A stretch of 64,000 bases of DNA from the NCBI GenBank assembly GCA_035772405.1, contig JAYKKM010000310.1:1635501-1699500 (forward strand), read 5' to 3'. Source of the DNA: Chrysogorgia sp. JL179-B06. Taxonomy: Eukaryota; Cnidaria; Anthozoa; Scleralcyonacea; Chrysogorgiidae. Below the pieces are notes generated by a model. That model saw only the letters and a list, made by a program, of their open reading frames with translations, did no database searches and was not told where the DNA came from. A program made the translations under genes and the position numbers. This document shows positions 43,728 through 52,291 of this stretch, piece after piece. The first letter of the stretch is position 1, and every line of letters starts with the position of its first letter.

Positions 43728-44029
43728 ATGGCAAGAAGAAGATATAGAAGCAGGGGGTCTCTAGAAAAAAGAAACAAAAAGGGGGTAGTGTTCTAGATAT
43801 GTTTGGACCCTTGGGATCGTTAGTTGGAAATCAATTGGGAATTGGTATTCGAAAAAGAAAAAGAAAAAGAAAACAAAAAGGGGGGTGGGGTATTCTAGAT
43901 TTTATGACGCCCTTGGCACGATCAGTTGAAGGTCTAAGTGGAGCGGGTATTCGAAAAAGAAAAAGAAAACAAAAAGGGGGGTTTGGTGGTTATTGGGGTC
44001 AAGCGGTCCGACATTCCCTAGGAGGGTAA
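43728..44029 (+). CDS. Basic core protein with three KQKGG repeats
   Basis: ATG at 43,728 gives MARRRYRSRG. After a frame change near the G5 run at 43,751-43,757 the product continues as three modules, each a Lys/Arg run followed by QKGG: KKKQKGG-S, KRKQKGG-W and KRKQKGG-F, with hydrophobic linkers (LDMFGPLGSLVGNQ, LDFMTPLARSVEGL). The in-frame ATG at 43,799 opens the last two modules. Q-K-G-G fits the adenain consensus, so a precursor cut into DNA-binding peptides is likely. The modules share QKGGFGG with the gene at 47,456-47,615. Confidence 0.6.
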
Positions 44030-44079
44030 AAATATAAAAGCATCTCAACTATATTTTTAACTATATATTTTTAAAAAAC

Positions 44080-44160
44080 ATGAGAAAAAGATATGGAAGG
44101 AGTGTTATCATTATAAAAAATATAAACAATGTAAATATGTTAATTTTTTTTGTTTAATTA
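44080..44160 (+). CDS. Short peptide MRKRYGRS-
   Basis: A 26-codon frame after a TATA-like ctatatattt. Its start, MRKRYGRSV, resembles the MARRRYRSR start of the preceding basic gene. It could be a truncated duplicate of that gene's 5' end. It ends against the convergent protease gene. Confidence 0.3.
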
Positions 44161-44767
44161 AAAAATGGCATTATTGAAACTACAACATGACTGATTGTTA
44201 TTACTCTTACAATTTTTTTTACATTTTTTATTATATATTCCTACGAGTACACTACCTAAAATTGTTTCTATTTTTTTTTTAAATTTAATATCATTTTTTA
44301 GTTTAATACGTTCATTTTTAAATATTTTTTGTTTATTATTATTTTCGATTTCATTACGACATTGATTGTATAAATATAATAAACTCCAATTTCCACACAC
44401 GGCAGTATTTTTGGATTGTAATTGTTTACTTTGAATATATTGAAATGTTAGTCCTTTTTTAACACTATAATCATACCAATATTCACGTTTATAAAACGAG
44501 ACATCTTTTGCAAAACTATCAAAAAAATTCATGTTTTTCTTTATCCACCCATATAGCAACCCAATGTTGACCGTTTTGATCCGCTTCATCCGTATTCCAA
44601 ATCCAACACGAGGGATAATAAATTTTTTTAGGGAAAATATTTGCAGGAAATGTACCCAAATAATATTTATTTAAAAACTTATTTATTTTTGAAATTTTAT
44701 TAATCTCGTTCGTAAATAAAAATTGGGTTAAAAAACAATGTAAATTCATTGATTTTTTCGTCGCCAT
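44158..44767 (-). CDS. Adenain-like cysteine protease (one frameshift)
   Basis: The upstream frame (44767-44519) begins MATKKSMNLHCFLTQF and contains NTDEADQNGQHWVAIWVD with the catalytic His. The downstream frame (from about 44,525 to 44,158) continues FFDSFAKDVSF, then IQSKQLQSKNTAVCGNWSLL with the catalytic Cys and adjacent Trp, ending Cys-rich. The order His, Asp, Cys matches the adenovirus maturation protease. The two frames meet at a T7 run (44,520-44,526), where a 1-nt length difference separates them. It would mature capsid and core precursors; the xGG sites in the basic genes are likely substrates. Confidence 0.88.
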
Positions 44768-45429
44768 TTTCTTTGTGTTGTATAGGGTGGGGATGAAGGT
44801 GTAGGAATGTGGGTGGTGCGTGATGTAGATGGTTCTTCGTTACTTGAAAGACCCGAAGGGGTTTTTCCCAAATTTATATAACGTTGCCGTAATTTTATAT
44901 TACGTATATAATAGGCGGGCATATGTAATTTTTTCAATTCTTTTAAAGCAACCGTCTGCTTATGTTGTGTAAGATTGAACATGTTTTGTTTGCTGACATT
45001 ATGCGTTAAATCGTATAATAAATCATGATGGTTTATTCCAACACCGTTTAATTTTACTATATCTGTACCCTTAAGTTTAATTTTTTTCCTTTCAAGAAAT
45101 TCTTTTATTTGTTGACCACTTGTCACAGTTGGTGTTCTCTTTATCTCGGGTGATTCATCATTGTTCACCTCATTTTCAAGTTCATTACTTTTTCTTTTCA
45201 TCTTTTGTTGTCTTTTTAAAAAACTAACCATACTCTCTGCGACACGTTGATCATTATTAACTTTTTTCATTTCTTCTTTCATGTTATTTTTACTTTCAAT
45301 AAGTTCGAAATTATTTTTGTTGTTAATTCCCTGCAATAATTTTTCGTTTTCATGATCAGTTTTGATTAAATCTAAAATTTCATTTAATTTACTCGGATTA
45401 ATTAATTGCATTTTATTTACTTCGGTCAT
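44746..45429 (-). CDS. Hypothetical protein, 227 aa, upstream of protease
   Basis: MTEVNKMQLINPSKLNEILD, coiled-coil-rich and charged (EEMKKVNNDQRVAESMVSFL), followed by TSGQQIKEFLERKKIKLKGT, an NVSKQNMFNLTQHKQTVAL segment and a Ser/Thr/Pro-rich basic tail (KWRRKNQ). It overlaps the protease start by 22 bp and the upstream gene's end by 17 bp. The location among virion genes suggests a structural or scaffold role; no family is assigned. Confidence 0.6.
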   Translation of the reverse strand: MTEVNKMQLINPSKLNEILDLIKTDHENEKLLQGINNKNNFELIESKNNMKEEMKKVNNDQRVAESMVSFLKRQQKMKRKSNELENEVNNDESPEIKRTPTVTSGQQIKEFLERKKIKLKGTDIVKLNGVGINHHDLLYDLTHNVSKQNMFNLTQHKQTVALKELKKLHMPAYYIRNIKLRQRYINLGKTPSGLSSNEEPSTSRTTHIPTPSSPPYTTQRKWRRKNQ

Positions 45430-45770
45430 TTTTTTTTATTTGTTGGTTAAGTAATTTGTATGCTTTTTGATATATGTTGATTATACGAAAATCCTCAGAT
45501 AATATTTTTAAATCTTTTTCTTTTATTTTGTTCTTAGAAAACTTATTCAAAATATATTTATTATCACTGGAAAGTTGGATAGAAATTTTTTTATTTAAAA
45601 TATTTTTAGCAATGTATTGTAATTTATTAATTAATTGAGAATCTAACAACGTATTTTTTTTTATCAATATCTGCTTTAAGATATTTTTTTAACGATGGTA
45701 AAAAATCCTTTTTTCTTTATTTTATTTAATTGAACTAATGTTTCTAAAAATTTTAAATCGTCTTCGCAAC
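45413..45770 (-). CDS. Conserved-looking virion-gene neighbour, frame-broken
   Basis: The main frame is 45667-45413 (LLDSQLINKLQYIAKNILNK, KIKEKDLKILSEDFR). Coding-like sequence in other frames upstream (LKFLETLVQLNKIKKK at about 45,755-45,710; PSLKKYLKADI) suggests one gene of about 115 residues broken at A-runs. A helical protein of this kind (LINALCE...NVLxGNI...KRKLxKHK) is, as I recall, common in Polintons just upstream of small basic genes. Assignment to it is tentative. Confidence 0.45.
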
Positions 45771-45771
45771 T

Positions 45772-45939
45772 TCATGAAGAAGAAGTAACGGAACTTTCAC
45801 TATCCATTTCATCACTAACATCATCGCTATCATTTTCACTATCAACTTCATCCTCCTCATCCTCATCTCTTGAATTATCATTTTTTTCGTCTTTTTTTAC
45901 CTCTTCTTTTTTTAATTCATCTTTTTTTTCTTCATTCAT
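45772..45939 (-). CDS. Acidic Lys/Glu/Asp/Ser-rich protein, 55 aa
   Basis: MNEEKKDELKKEEVKKDEKN followed by an acidic run (DEDEEDEVDSENDSDDVSDE) and SSVTSSS. Low complexity, probably disordered. It sits between virion genes with 4-bp spacing to the upstream small gene's stop, which argues for translation. The function is unknown. Confidence 0.4.
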   Translation of the reverse strand: MNEEKKDELKKEEVKKDEKNDNSRDEDEEDEVDSENDSDDVSDEMDSESSVTSSS

Positions 45940-45943
45940 TTTT

Positions 45944-46075
45944 TTATGCGTAAACTGAAAACGGTGGATATACAAGAATATGTTCACGATTTAGGGGTAT
46001 TTTGTTAATAACTGTTTTTTTTATTTTTGGTTTTTTTATTCTATTCTTTGTTGTAATGGGTTTTGTGTTCTTCAT
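45944..46075 (-). CDS. Small basic protein, 43 aa
   Basis: MKNTKPITTKNRIKKPKIKK and ends EHILVYPPFSVYA. Lys-rich first half; 4 bp separate its stop from the ATG of the acidic gene. It lies directly downstream of the major capsid gene. It is too short for homology; the case rests on the tight gene packing. Confidence 0.4.
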   Translation of the reverse strand: MKNTKPITTKNRIKKPKIKKTVINKIPLNREHILVYPPFSVYA

Positions 46076-46112
46076 ATTTTTTTGTACATCCCCTTGTTAC
46101 AAATGTTGATAA

Positions 46113-47444
46113 TTAAATGCTGTGTAATAATCTTGCAGGGGTATTTAATCCTACTCTAATTTCATTTCGAAATTCACCAACAAATATTAACGCGCCTGCC
46201 ACTGTATTTTGAGAAAAATGAAAATCCACATTAACATTTCCCGACGGTCTTATGGGTAATACTGCAAGATGAGAGTCTCTATTATCTGTTAAATCAAATG
46301 CTAATATAGAATACCCGTTTTTAAAGTCATTATAAGTCATGGGCATTTCTGAATAGTTACGATTTAATACCGCGCGTAATTTTGAGTAAGCTTCAGCTTC
46401 ATTTTCTATTCTCCCGGAAACAGCGTTATTTACCGAAACTTCAACATTATCATAATTAGGCCAGTTAAACTCAAAAATATTATGAGTATATGACCCGTTC
46501 CAATTTGCTAATGGAGAAAATACAATATATAAACGTGTAGGAACGCTACCATTAAACACATCGATTACTTGATGTGAATTTCGTCCTGCAGCTAATGATT
46601 CAGTAATACAACGATAATTGGTTGTATAATATAATGTTTCTTTATTATGGGTCACCATCCCTATATTAAGCGCATTTGATAATTGTTTTTTGGGTTTAAA
46701 TACAGGAATTTTTATTTTAAAATCATCTAGGGTAATTATAGTATCAGCAACGGGCATATTAGCATGATTTACACCCATCATTACAATTGTATTTAGTGCC
46801 CGCGTTAAACGTAATTCAACTTTATACGCTGTAGGAATATATATTTCAGAACCACCTTCGCTAAATAATGAACAATCAATCTCATCTATCAAATACTGTG
46901 ATTGATTTTGAAATGCCTGTGCTTTTAGTCTCCCTCCTGCATTTACGACAGCAGTTCCATTCGTGAAACCAGCGATACTGCTCATATGTTCGGCTGTATC
47001 TAAATATGCTAAATTAAGCTCTTGAGAATCTTTATATCCCGATGGTATTTGACGCGTTATAAATTCTATCCATGATGCAAAATGTGCAAAATTATCTGAT
47101 GGTGTAATTAAATTTTCATTTATTTTTAATTCTTTTGTTTTCCACATTGTACGAAGGGGTAATGTAATCATCGAAAACCCCGATGCTGCAGGTGCTATAA
47201 GTCCAGCAGCATTTCTAATCGATACTCTAGCCATTATTTTAGCATCACTTGTTTTCATTAATCCAACGGCGTTCCCATGTCTTGTAAACGTGTATACTGT
47301 CGATTGATTATCGACAGGTGTCGCAATAATTTCAGTTTCACGACATTCAGTAAACGTATCATTATAGGGTGATGAAGTAAAAAATTGTAAAGGTTCACTA
47401 AATAATATGTCATTTTTTTCCACATCTTCAATTTTTTTACTCAT
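46113..47444 (-). CDS. Major capsid protein (double jelly roll, hexon-like)
   Basis: An intact 443-residue frame, MSKKIEDVEKNDILFSEPLQ. The length, beta-rich make-up and C-terminal blocks (YSILAFDLTDNRDSHLAVLP, then SGNVNVDFHFSQ and VAGALIFVGEFRNEI) match the Polinton/adintovirus major capsid protein, whose end typically reads F-D-L-T...G-N-L...F...A-L-I-Y-A-E-F. It forms the trimeric capsomers of the virion. It is the longest unbroken gene of the element, flanked by virion genes on the same strand. A short T/A-run spacer precedes it. Confidence 0.85.
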   Translation of the reverse strand: MSKKIEDVEKNDILFSEPLQFFTSSPYNDTFTECRETEIIATPVDNQSTVYTFTRHGNAVGLMKTSDAKIMARVSIRNAAGLIAPAASGFSMITLPLRTMWKTKELKINENLITPSDNFAHFASWIEFITRQIPSGYKDSQELNLAYLDTAEHMSSIAGFTNGTAVVNAGGRLKAQAFQNQSQYLIDEIDCSLFSEGGSEIYIPTAYKVELRLTRALNTIVMMGVNHANMPVADTIITLDDFKIKIPVFKPKKQLSNALNIGMVTHNKETLYYTTNYRCITESLAAGRNSHQVIDVFNGSVPTRLYIVFSPLANWNGSYTHNIFEFNWPNYDNVEVSVNNAVSGRIENEAEAYSKLRAVLNRNYSEMPMTYNDFKNGYSILAFDLTDNRDSHLAVLPIRPSGNVNVDFHFSQNTVAGALIFVGEFRNEIRVGLNTPARLLHSI

Positions 47445-47455
47445 TTTAATTTTTT

Positions 47456-47615
47456 TTAAACGTTAATTTTAAGAATATTTGAAAGTGTTCCCAACACTTG
47501 AGGAAGAAACATGCCCAGTGCCAATGCTCCTCCAAAACCTCCTTTTTGTATTTTTTTTCTACGTTTTCTTATACCCCTTTTGTTTTTTCTTTTTTTGATA
47601 TTTTTTATGCGTCAT
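47456..47615 (-). CDS. pX-like core peptide with QKGG site (frame-shifted start)
   Basis: The ATG at 47615 opens MTHKKYQKKKKQKG, which stops soon. The other frame from about 47,608 reads basic RGIRKRRKKIQKGG, then hydrophobic FGGALALGMFLPQVLG, TLSNILKINV and stops at 47,456. A basic segment, a G-G cleavage site, then a hydrophobic tail is the layout of adenovirus protein X (mu precursor). The frame change lies in A-rich runs. It is immediately upstream of the major capsid gene. Confidence 0.6.
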
Positions 47616-47722
47616 TTATTTTATTTTTAAAAAACAACATAAGCCACAACAATAAAAATAATATTCACAACATTATGATTTTTTTATATAACATTGTTTT
47701 TATTTATACTTTTTTTTACAGT

Positions 47723-47983
47723 TTATCTATTTTGTAAAAAACGTATTACATTTGGATCTATTTTTTTTCTCTTTTTTTTATTATCACTTGTATAATAAGT
47801 ATCTAAATTTAAATTTGAGGGTAATCCCACACCATCATTTAATAAAATTTCTTTCTTAGTTGGATTTTCTTTATTTTTTCTTTTCACAACAAAATATGAT
47901 GAGGAATAATTTTTTCCACGATTTCTACCATTTAACAATTCAGTATAATCTTCTACGGATAGTTCATTTATTTTTTCAGTCAT
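47723..47983 (-). CDS. Hypothetical protein, 86 aa
   Basis: Start chosen at MTEKINELSVEDYTELLNGR, because it overlaps the upstream stop (ATGACTGA). A Lys/Asn-rich middle and basic end (DNKKKRKKIDPNVIRFLQNR). Between penton-side and capsid genes, so probably virion-related. No family. Confidence 0.5.
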   Translation of the reverse strand: MTEKINELSVEDYTELLNGRNRGKNYSSSYFVVKRKNKENPTKKEILLNDGVGLPSNLNLDTYYTSDNKKKRKKIDPNVIRFLQNR

Positions 47984-48485
47984 TATTTTTTTCTTCAAAT
48001 AAATTTATATATATCTTAATTTCTTCACCTTTTAACGGCACGTTATTCTCATAGTTAATAAAGAACTGTAGTGATTGTTTTGCCTCTTTATCACTCATAA
48101 ATAAAAAATAGGGGAATTTTTTTCTCTCATCATTTAATGATGTATAAGGATTTTTTTCGTCAATATAAAATAATTATTTTATAGTATATATAAAACGTTG
48201 TGTTGCATTAGAAATAATAGTAGATGAAGAAACTGAAATTGTTCCATTATTTATTTTTTTTGATTGTGTTATAGCACTGAAATCCATTTTTTTTGCACAC
48301 GTAATTCGAAATGAATTTTTGATATTTTTATATTCAATCGAATTTAAATTCCATAAAAAATTTTTTCCACTATTTACTAAAATGTAAAGAGAAAAAGGAT
48401 AAAATATTTTATATTTTTTAATTATCATTTCCCCATTTTTTTGTTCAAGAACAATCAAAAGCATTATGTTGAATGTATTAAACAA
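47976..48485 (-). CDS. Hypothetical protein interrupted by in-frame TAA
   Basis: 48485-48174 (MFNTFNIMLLIVLEQKNGEM, FRITCAKKMDFSAITQSKKI) stops with TAA at 48174-48176. The identical frame stays open to 47,976 (DEKNPYTSLNDERKKFPYFL, KEAKQSLQFFINYENNVPLK), with its own ATG at 48,098. Either this is one 169-residue protein broken by a stop, or a second small gene starts at 48,098. It overlaps the penton-like gene end. The function is unknown. Confidence 0.5.
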
Positions 48486-49416
48486 TCAATACTAAGCGTT
48501 CCTGAATCAAAAGAAACTAATTTTCCTGTAGTATCTTTAACTTTAATATGAATTTCTCTTATAATGTCTTTTTTAAATTTTCTCAATGTTTTTGGGGGAC
48601 TATAATAAACTAATTGTCCATTCCCCCCACCACCTTGTCGATTCCATTGAATGGGCACTGTTGTTAACAATTCGGAACAACTGTCACCAACTAACCCCAG
48701 TTCTATTTCATCACAATATATAAACATTTTATTTAATCCGTCGGATACATCGGGTAAGTAATCAAAATGTTTAGAAAAAAGGGTTCGAGCTGTAGGGTTA
48801 TCTTTTTTATTTCAAACAAGAGAGGTACGATTTCAAGATCTTTTTCATTTTTTAAACCTAACATAAAAGCTATTTTTTTTGAAAATAATATATTAATCTT
48901 TTGATTAAAAGAAGCATATTGAATACCCTTTTTTTCTACCGTAGTCTTATTAGATAATCGAAATTCATTTACCTGTAACCCATCGGCTGCTTTACTCGCA
49001 TTTTCATATACCCAATACTCAATCTCAACATTAATAATTACTTTCCCATTTGACCCAATGGTAAAACAAATTTCAAATCCTTCTAAGATATTATTTAAAA
49101 ATATAATTAATGAAGATAAATCATAAATTCCGTCGGGTATAATAAATTTATCCGATGTAAAAACGAACTCACTGTTTGCGTATACCGAATTATTATTTTC
49201 TTCAGGTATAAAATTCTTATAGATTATGATAAATGAAAAAAAACATTCATCACCTACAATATTTTTAGTTGTTTGGGGATAACAAACTTGTAAAACTTCT
49301 AAAAAACATTCATTGTTCAAAGCATCAATAGGTTGTGCAATTTTCATTTCAAAATCATTAATCAAATTCTTTTGAAGTCCTCTTGATATTGAATTACTAG
49401 CAATGTGTAAATTCAT
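48464..49416 (-). CDS. Minor capsid (penton-like) protein, one frameshift
   Basis: The first frame is 49416-48,8xx (MNLHIASNSISRGLQKNLIN, IIPDGIYDLSSLIIFLN, LFSKKIAFMLGLKNEKDLEI). At the A6 run 48,803-48,808 the coherent sequence moves to another frame: SKHFDYLPDVSDGLNKMFIY, then CDEIELGLVGDSCSELLTTV and a Gly-rich loop, ending at 48,464. The pair LPxGxY-S...F...LA-LGL and MFIYCDxIE-x-x-x-VGD is the usual pattern of the Polinton penton/minor capsid protein (single jelly roll, 5-fold vertices). Its ATG overlaps the integrase stop. Confidence 0.78.
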
Positions 49417-50327
49417 TTTTTTTTTAAAACTTGTAATTCAGCACGATAAAAAATTCCTTTAATTTCTTCACGTTGTTCGTCTTCTAATTGATATGTAACG
49501 GGATCGGTGATAAATACTTTTTTAATAAAAAATATCTCTTTAGTCCATCGTCGAAGACTGCTTTTTTCAAAAATATTATTTTTTACTCTCGCAATACGTA
49601 CACGAGTACCTTCACGTATCAGATCTTGAGTGGGAATAGGATAATTTAAATGATCACGTACTATTTAATTTTTTACTTTGCGTATTTTTCCTTTTTTTTC
49701 TTCGCGATAAATTTCAAAAGGTGTTGCACCAGCTAATGCTTTATGTGGGGAATTGTTATAACGATTAACAATAAGGGGTAAATACTGAATATAGTCAAAT
49801 TCTCCAGTCATTGTTAAAACACGCCGAACCATTGTTTTTAAAATTCCAATTACACGTTCCACATGGGATGCTTTTATTTCTCTATTATACGTATGAAATA
49901 CTTCAAAATTATACTTTTTACTTAATTTCGTACGTATATCTTGAAATTCTGTTCCTTCATCACTTTGAATTTTAAGAGGGGCTATTCCTTCTTCAATAAG
50001 AATACTTTCAAATTTATTTTTAACATTATTAGACGTTTTCTTTTTTATTAATTTTACCCAACAAAATCTTGAAAAAATATCAATACACACCAGCCAATAA
50101 CGATATTGATTATTATATCGGGCTAAATCTTTATTTTCAGCTAAATCAATTTCCCATTGTTCATTATTTTTATTAACAGCATATTTCAAACGTCTATATT
50201 TTTTTTTACTACTACTATGTAATCTATAATTAGAATAATCCTCATCAGTTAATGTCTCTCCTTTTAATAATCTTGATGCTTTTTCAATAAAGTCAGCAGA
50301 AAATTTAGTTTTTTTCTTTTTACTCAT
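49413..50327 (-). CDS. Retrovirus-type (rve) integrase, in-frame TAA
   Basis: MSKKKKTKFSADFIEKASRL, then the catalytic core with WEIDLAE (first Asp), KIQSDEGTEFQDI (second Asp) and KASHVERVIGILK (Glu), a D,D-35-E-type RNase H fold. TAA at 49665-49667 ends the first stretch, yet the same frame continues with a C-terminal SH3/chromodomain-like part (REGTRVRIARVKNNIFEKSS, then WTKEIFFIKKV and ITDPVTYQLEDEQREEIKG) to 49,413. The enzyme inserts the element and makes the 5-6 bp duplication seen at its ends. The stop would remove the C-terminal DNA-binding domain in this copy. Confidence 0.93.
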
Positions 50328-50329
50328 TT

Positions 50330-51223
50330 CTATAATAAAGAAATAAAATTAATATAATATTCTTCAAGTTCATCAACGAGTTCTTTGTCGCGTAATATCC
50401 CCATAAAATCAACTTCTATATTTTTACATGCTAACTCTTTATTTATAGTATTGCCGTACAAACATAATGTATCTTGTATATTTTTACAATACCTAAAACG
50501 ATAATAAAAAATTTCTGAAATTATTGTTGGACTTAAACGGTGACAAACCTCATCATCATCACTTTCTACTTTTATTTTCTTAATCTTTTCGTTGTCGTCG
50601 TCATCGTCGACGTCGTCGTCAAAATTGAGTGTGGGTTTCTTTTTCTTCAATACTCGTTTTTTGACTGGGGTAGGTTGGGATTTATGACCTGTTGCATGAT
50701 TATACTTTCTTAGGGCAATAATATATTCATCCAAGGAATCTTTCTTTTTTATATGAAAACTACCCCAATCATCAGACCATACGATTTCACTTGACGTTGC
50801 GTTGTTGTTGTTGTTGCTGGTTGTCGGTGTTGGATCATCGTCAAATTCCATTGCATCGGCTAATTCGTTATCTTGATGTTGATAACAAATTTCCAAACCA
50901 CCCCACGCATCTGTACGAACAACCAAACGGCATGTTTGCTTTTTCCAATTTTCAAATCTTACCACTTCAAAAAATATCTGCACCAATTTCTCTTGAATGC
51001 TAATCTTATTAAGAACATTCAACAATGAAGGAATATGATCATTTTTCACTTCAACAGCGCTATTGTATGTGTACTTGTCACATCTTTTATTTGTAGGATA
51101 TACTTTGGCGAGAATAGCATTACCGTTGATTTTTTTTTGTGCAATTATTTTTGCAGACAAATCTGTATACGATTGCATTTTATAAAAATGATCACACTGT
51201 TGTCGTGCAAAAAGTTCCACCAT
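50330..51223 (-). CDS. Hypothetical protein, 297 aa, Asp/Asn-rich linkers
   Basis: MVELFARQQCDHFYKMQSYT starts an N-terminal domain of about 110 residues (EVKNDHIPSLLNVLNKISIQ, CRLVVRTDAWGGLEICYQ). It then has an Asn-run linker, a Lys-rich patch (PVKKRVLKKKKPTLNF), a long acidic run and a C-terminal helical domain with Cys (YYRFRYCKNIQDTLCLYGNT). It lies 2 bp upstream of the integrase, so the two are co-transcribed. It may bind DNA or assist integration; this is inference from position and charge only. Confidence 0.6.
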   Translation of the reverse strand: MVELFARQQCDHFYKMQSYTDLSAKIIAQKKINGNAILAKVYPTNKRCDKYTYNSAVEVKNDHIPSLLNVLNKISIQEKLVQIFFEVVRFENWKKQTCRLVVRTDAWGGLEICYQHQDNELADAMEFDDDPTPTTSNNNNNATSSEIVWSDDWGSFHIKKKDSLDEYIIALRKYNHATGHKSQPTPVKKRVLKKKKPTLNFDDDVDDDDDNEKIKKIKVESDDDEVCHRLSPTIISEIFYYRFRYCKNIQDTLCLYGNTINKELACKNIEVDFMGILRDKELVDELEEYYINFISLL

Positions 51224-51327
51224 CTCTGAATCTGTTCCCGAGTGAAGGGTAAATGATGAATCACTGTAGGGACAGTGTTTATTTTATACCCTCACAATTT
51301 AAAAAAAATTTCCATCAAAAAAATTTA

Positions 51328-51798
51328 TTACACTAATAAGGTGTATAATTGATTACAACATTTGATATCGAATAAACTATAGTGTTTGCGTTGCATAACT
51401 CCTAAAATTTTACATAACTTTTTATGTTGTTTTTGTGTTTTTATTTTACATTCTATTTTATTTTCTAGAAATGCTACAAGTGCTTTCCCTATTCTTCCAT
51501 TTCCATCGGAAAAAGGATGAATGGTTTCAAAAATAAAATAAATCAAAACTGATATATTTTTTCTTTGATAGTTTTTTACGTAAAATTCATCTAAATGTTC
51601 CATATATTGTTGAATATATAAAGGATCAATCCCCTCATGAAATCCAACAAATCTTTTTTTTTGACTGTAATGTCCAGCATTCGTTAAATGGGCCATAGAT
51701 ATTTCATGAATAGTTTTACAACATTCACTTATTTTCCATTTTTCATTTTTTTCCATATAAAATTTTCGAAGGGCAAAACAAAATCTCCCACATCTCAT
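51328..51798 (-). CDS. Fic-domain protein (candidate AMP transferase)
   Basis: 156 residues with the motif HPFSDGNGRIGKAL at about 99-112, matching HxFx[DE]GNGRxx[RK], where the His is the catalytic base and GNGR binds nucleotide phosphates; the last Arg is Lys here. An upstream flap-like segment (QKKRFVGFHEGIDPLYIQQY) and downstream helices fit a compact Fic fold. No inhibitory [ST]xxxE[GN] helix is seen in it. The same frame extends upstream to an ATG at 51888 (MELKDCIKFKVFAYDVIRME) but is cut by TAA at 51805-51807. Fic enzymes attach AMP or other nucleotides to target proteins; a host-directed role is inference. Confidence 0.85.
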   Translation of the reverse strand: MRCGRFCFALRKFYMEKNEKWKISECCKTIHEISMAHLTNAGHYSQKKRFVGFHEGIDPLYIQQYMEHLDEFYVKNYQRKNISVLIYFIFETIHPFSDGNGRIGKALVAFLENKIECKIKTQKQHKKLCKILGVMQRKHYSLFDIKCCNQLYTLLV

Positions 51799-51893
51799 CC
51801 AAAATTATTTTTCATTTTCTTCGTCTTCTTCCATTCGTATAACATCATACGCAAACACTTTAAATTTTATACAGTCTTTTAATTCCATTTTTT

Positions 51894-52289
51894 CTACATA
51901 CACGTTTGTTCACTAATACTTTTATAAAAAATATCCCAATTAACATTCGATTCAGTCAGTTCGTCTTCATATATGGGATTTCTTGAAATTAAATTATAAT
52001 TCAATGTTGTTTGTATATATTTTCTTATCATAGTAAATAAATCTTTTACTTCATCTTCAACCATTATTACATGTGCAAATACTTTCTCATTATACTTAAA
52101 TTCTCCCGTATGTCCCCCATAATTTTTTATGCGTGTAACATCGACAGGATGTAATAGAAGGAGGTGATTTTCATTTAAATCATAATTACGTTTGTTTAAA
52201 ATACTTAATTTCAGGGGATCAAACTCAAAAAAATAACTTTGACGTGTACAATTTTTATACCGACATTTATCAAAGGATACTTTACCCAT
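51894..52289 (-). CDS. Cassette gene A, right copy, 131 aa
   Basis: MGKVSFDKCRYKNCTRQSYF then FEFDPLKLSILNKRN and HPVDVTRIKNYGGHTGEFKY. Its Cys-motif segment matches the left copy at 31,011-31,355. Start is 2 bp after the stop of gene B (right copy). Unknown function. Confidence 0.6.
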   Translation of the reverse strand: MGKVSFDKCRYKNCTRQSYFFEFDPLKLSILNKRNYDLNENHLLLLHPVDVTRIKNYGGHTGEFKYNEKVFAHVIMVEDEVKDLFTMIRKYIQTTLNYNLISRNPIYEDELTESNVNWDIFYKSISEQTCM

Positions 52290-52291
52290 TT

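Noticed and set aside
48174..51807. Alternative genetic code (TAA/TAG read as an amino acid)
   Set aside because: Intact genes in the same element end at TAA (major capsid) or TGA (polymerase), and host-side genes behave as standard. In-frame stops are better explained by mutation, readthrough or assembly error.
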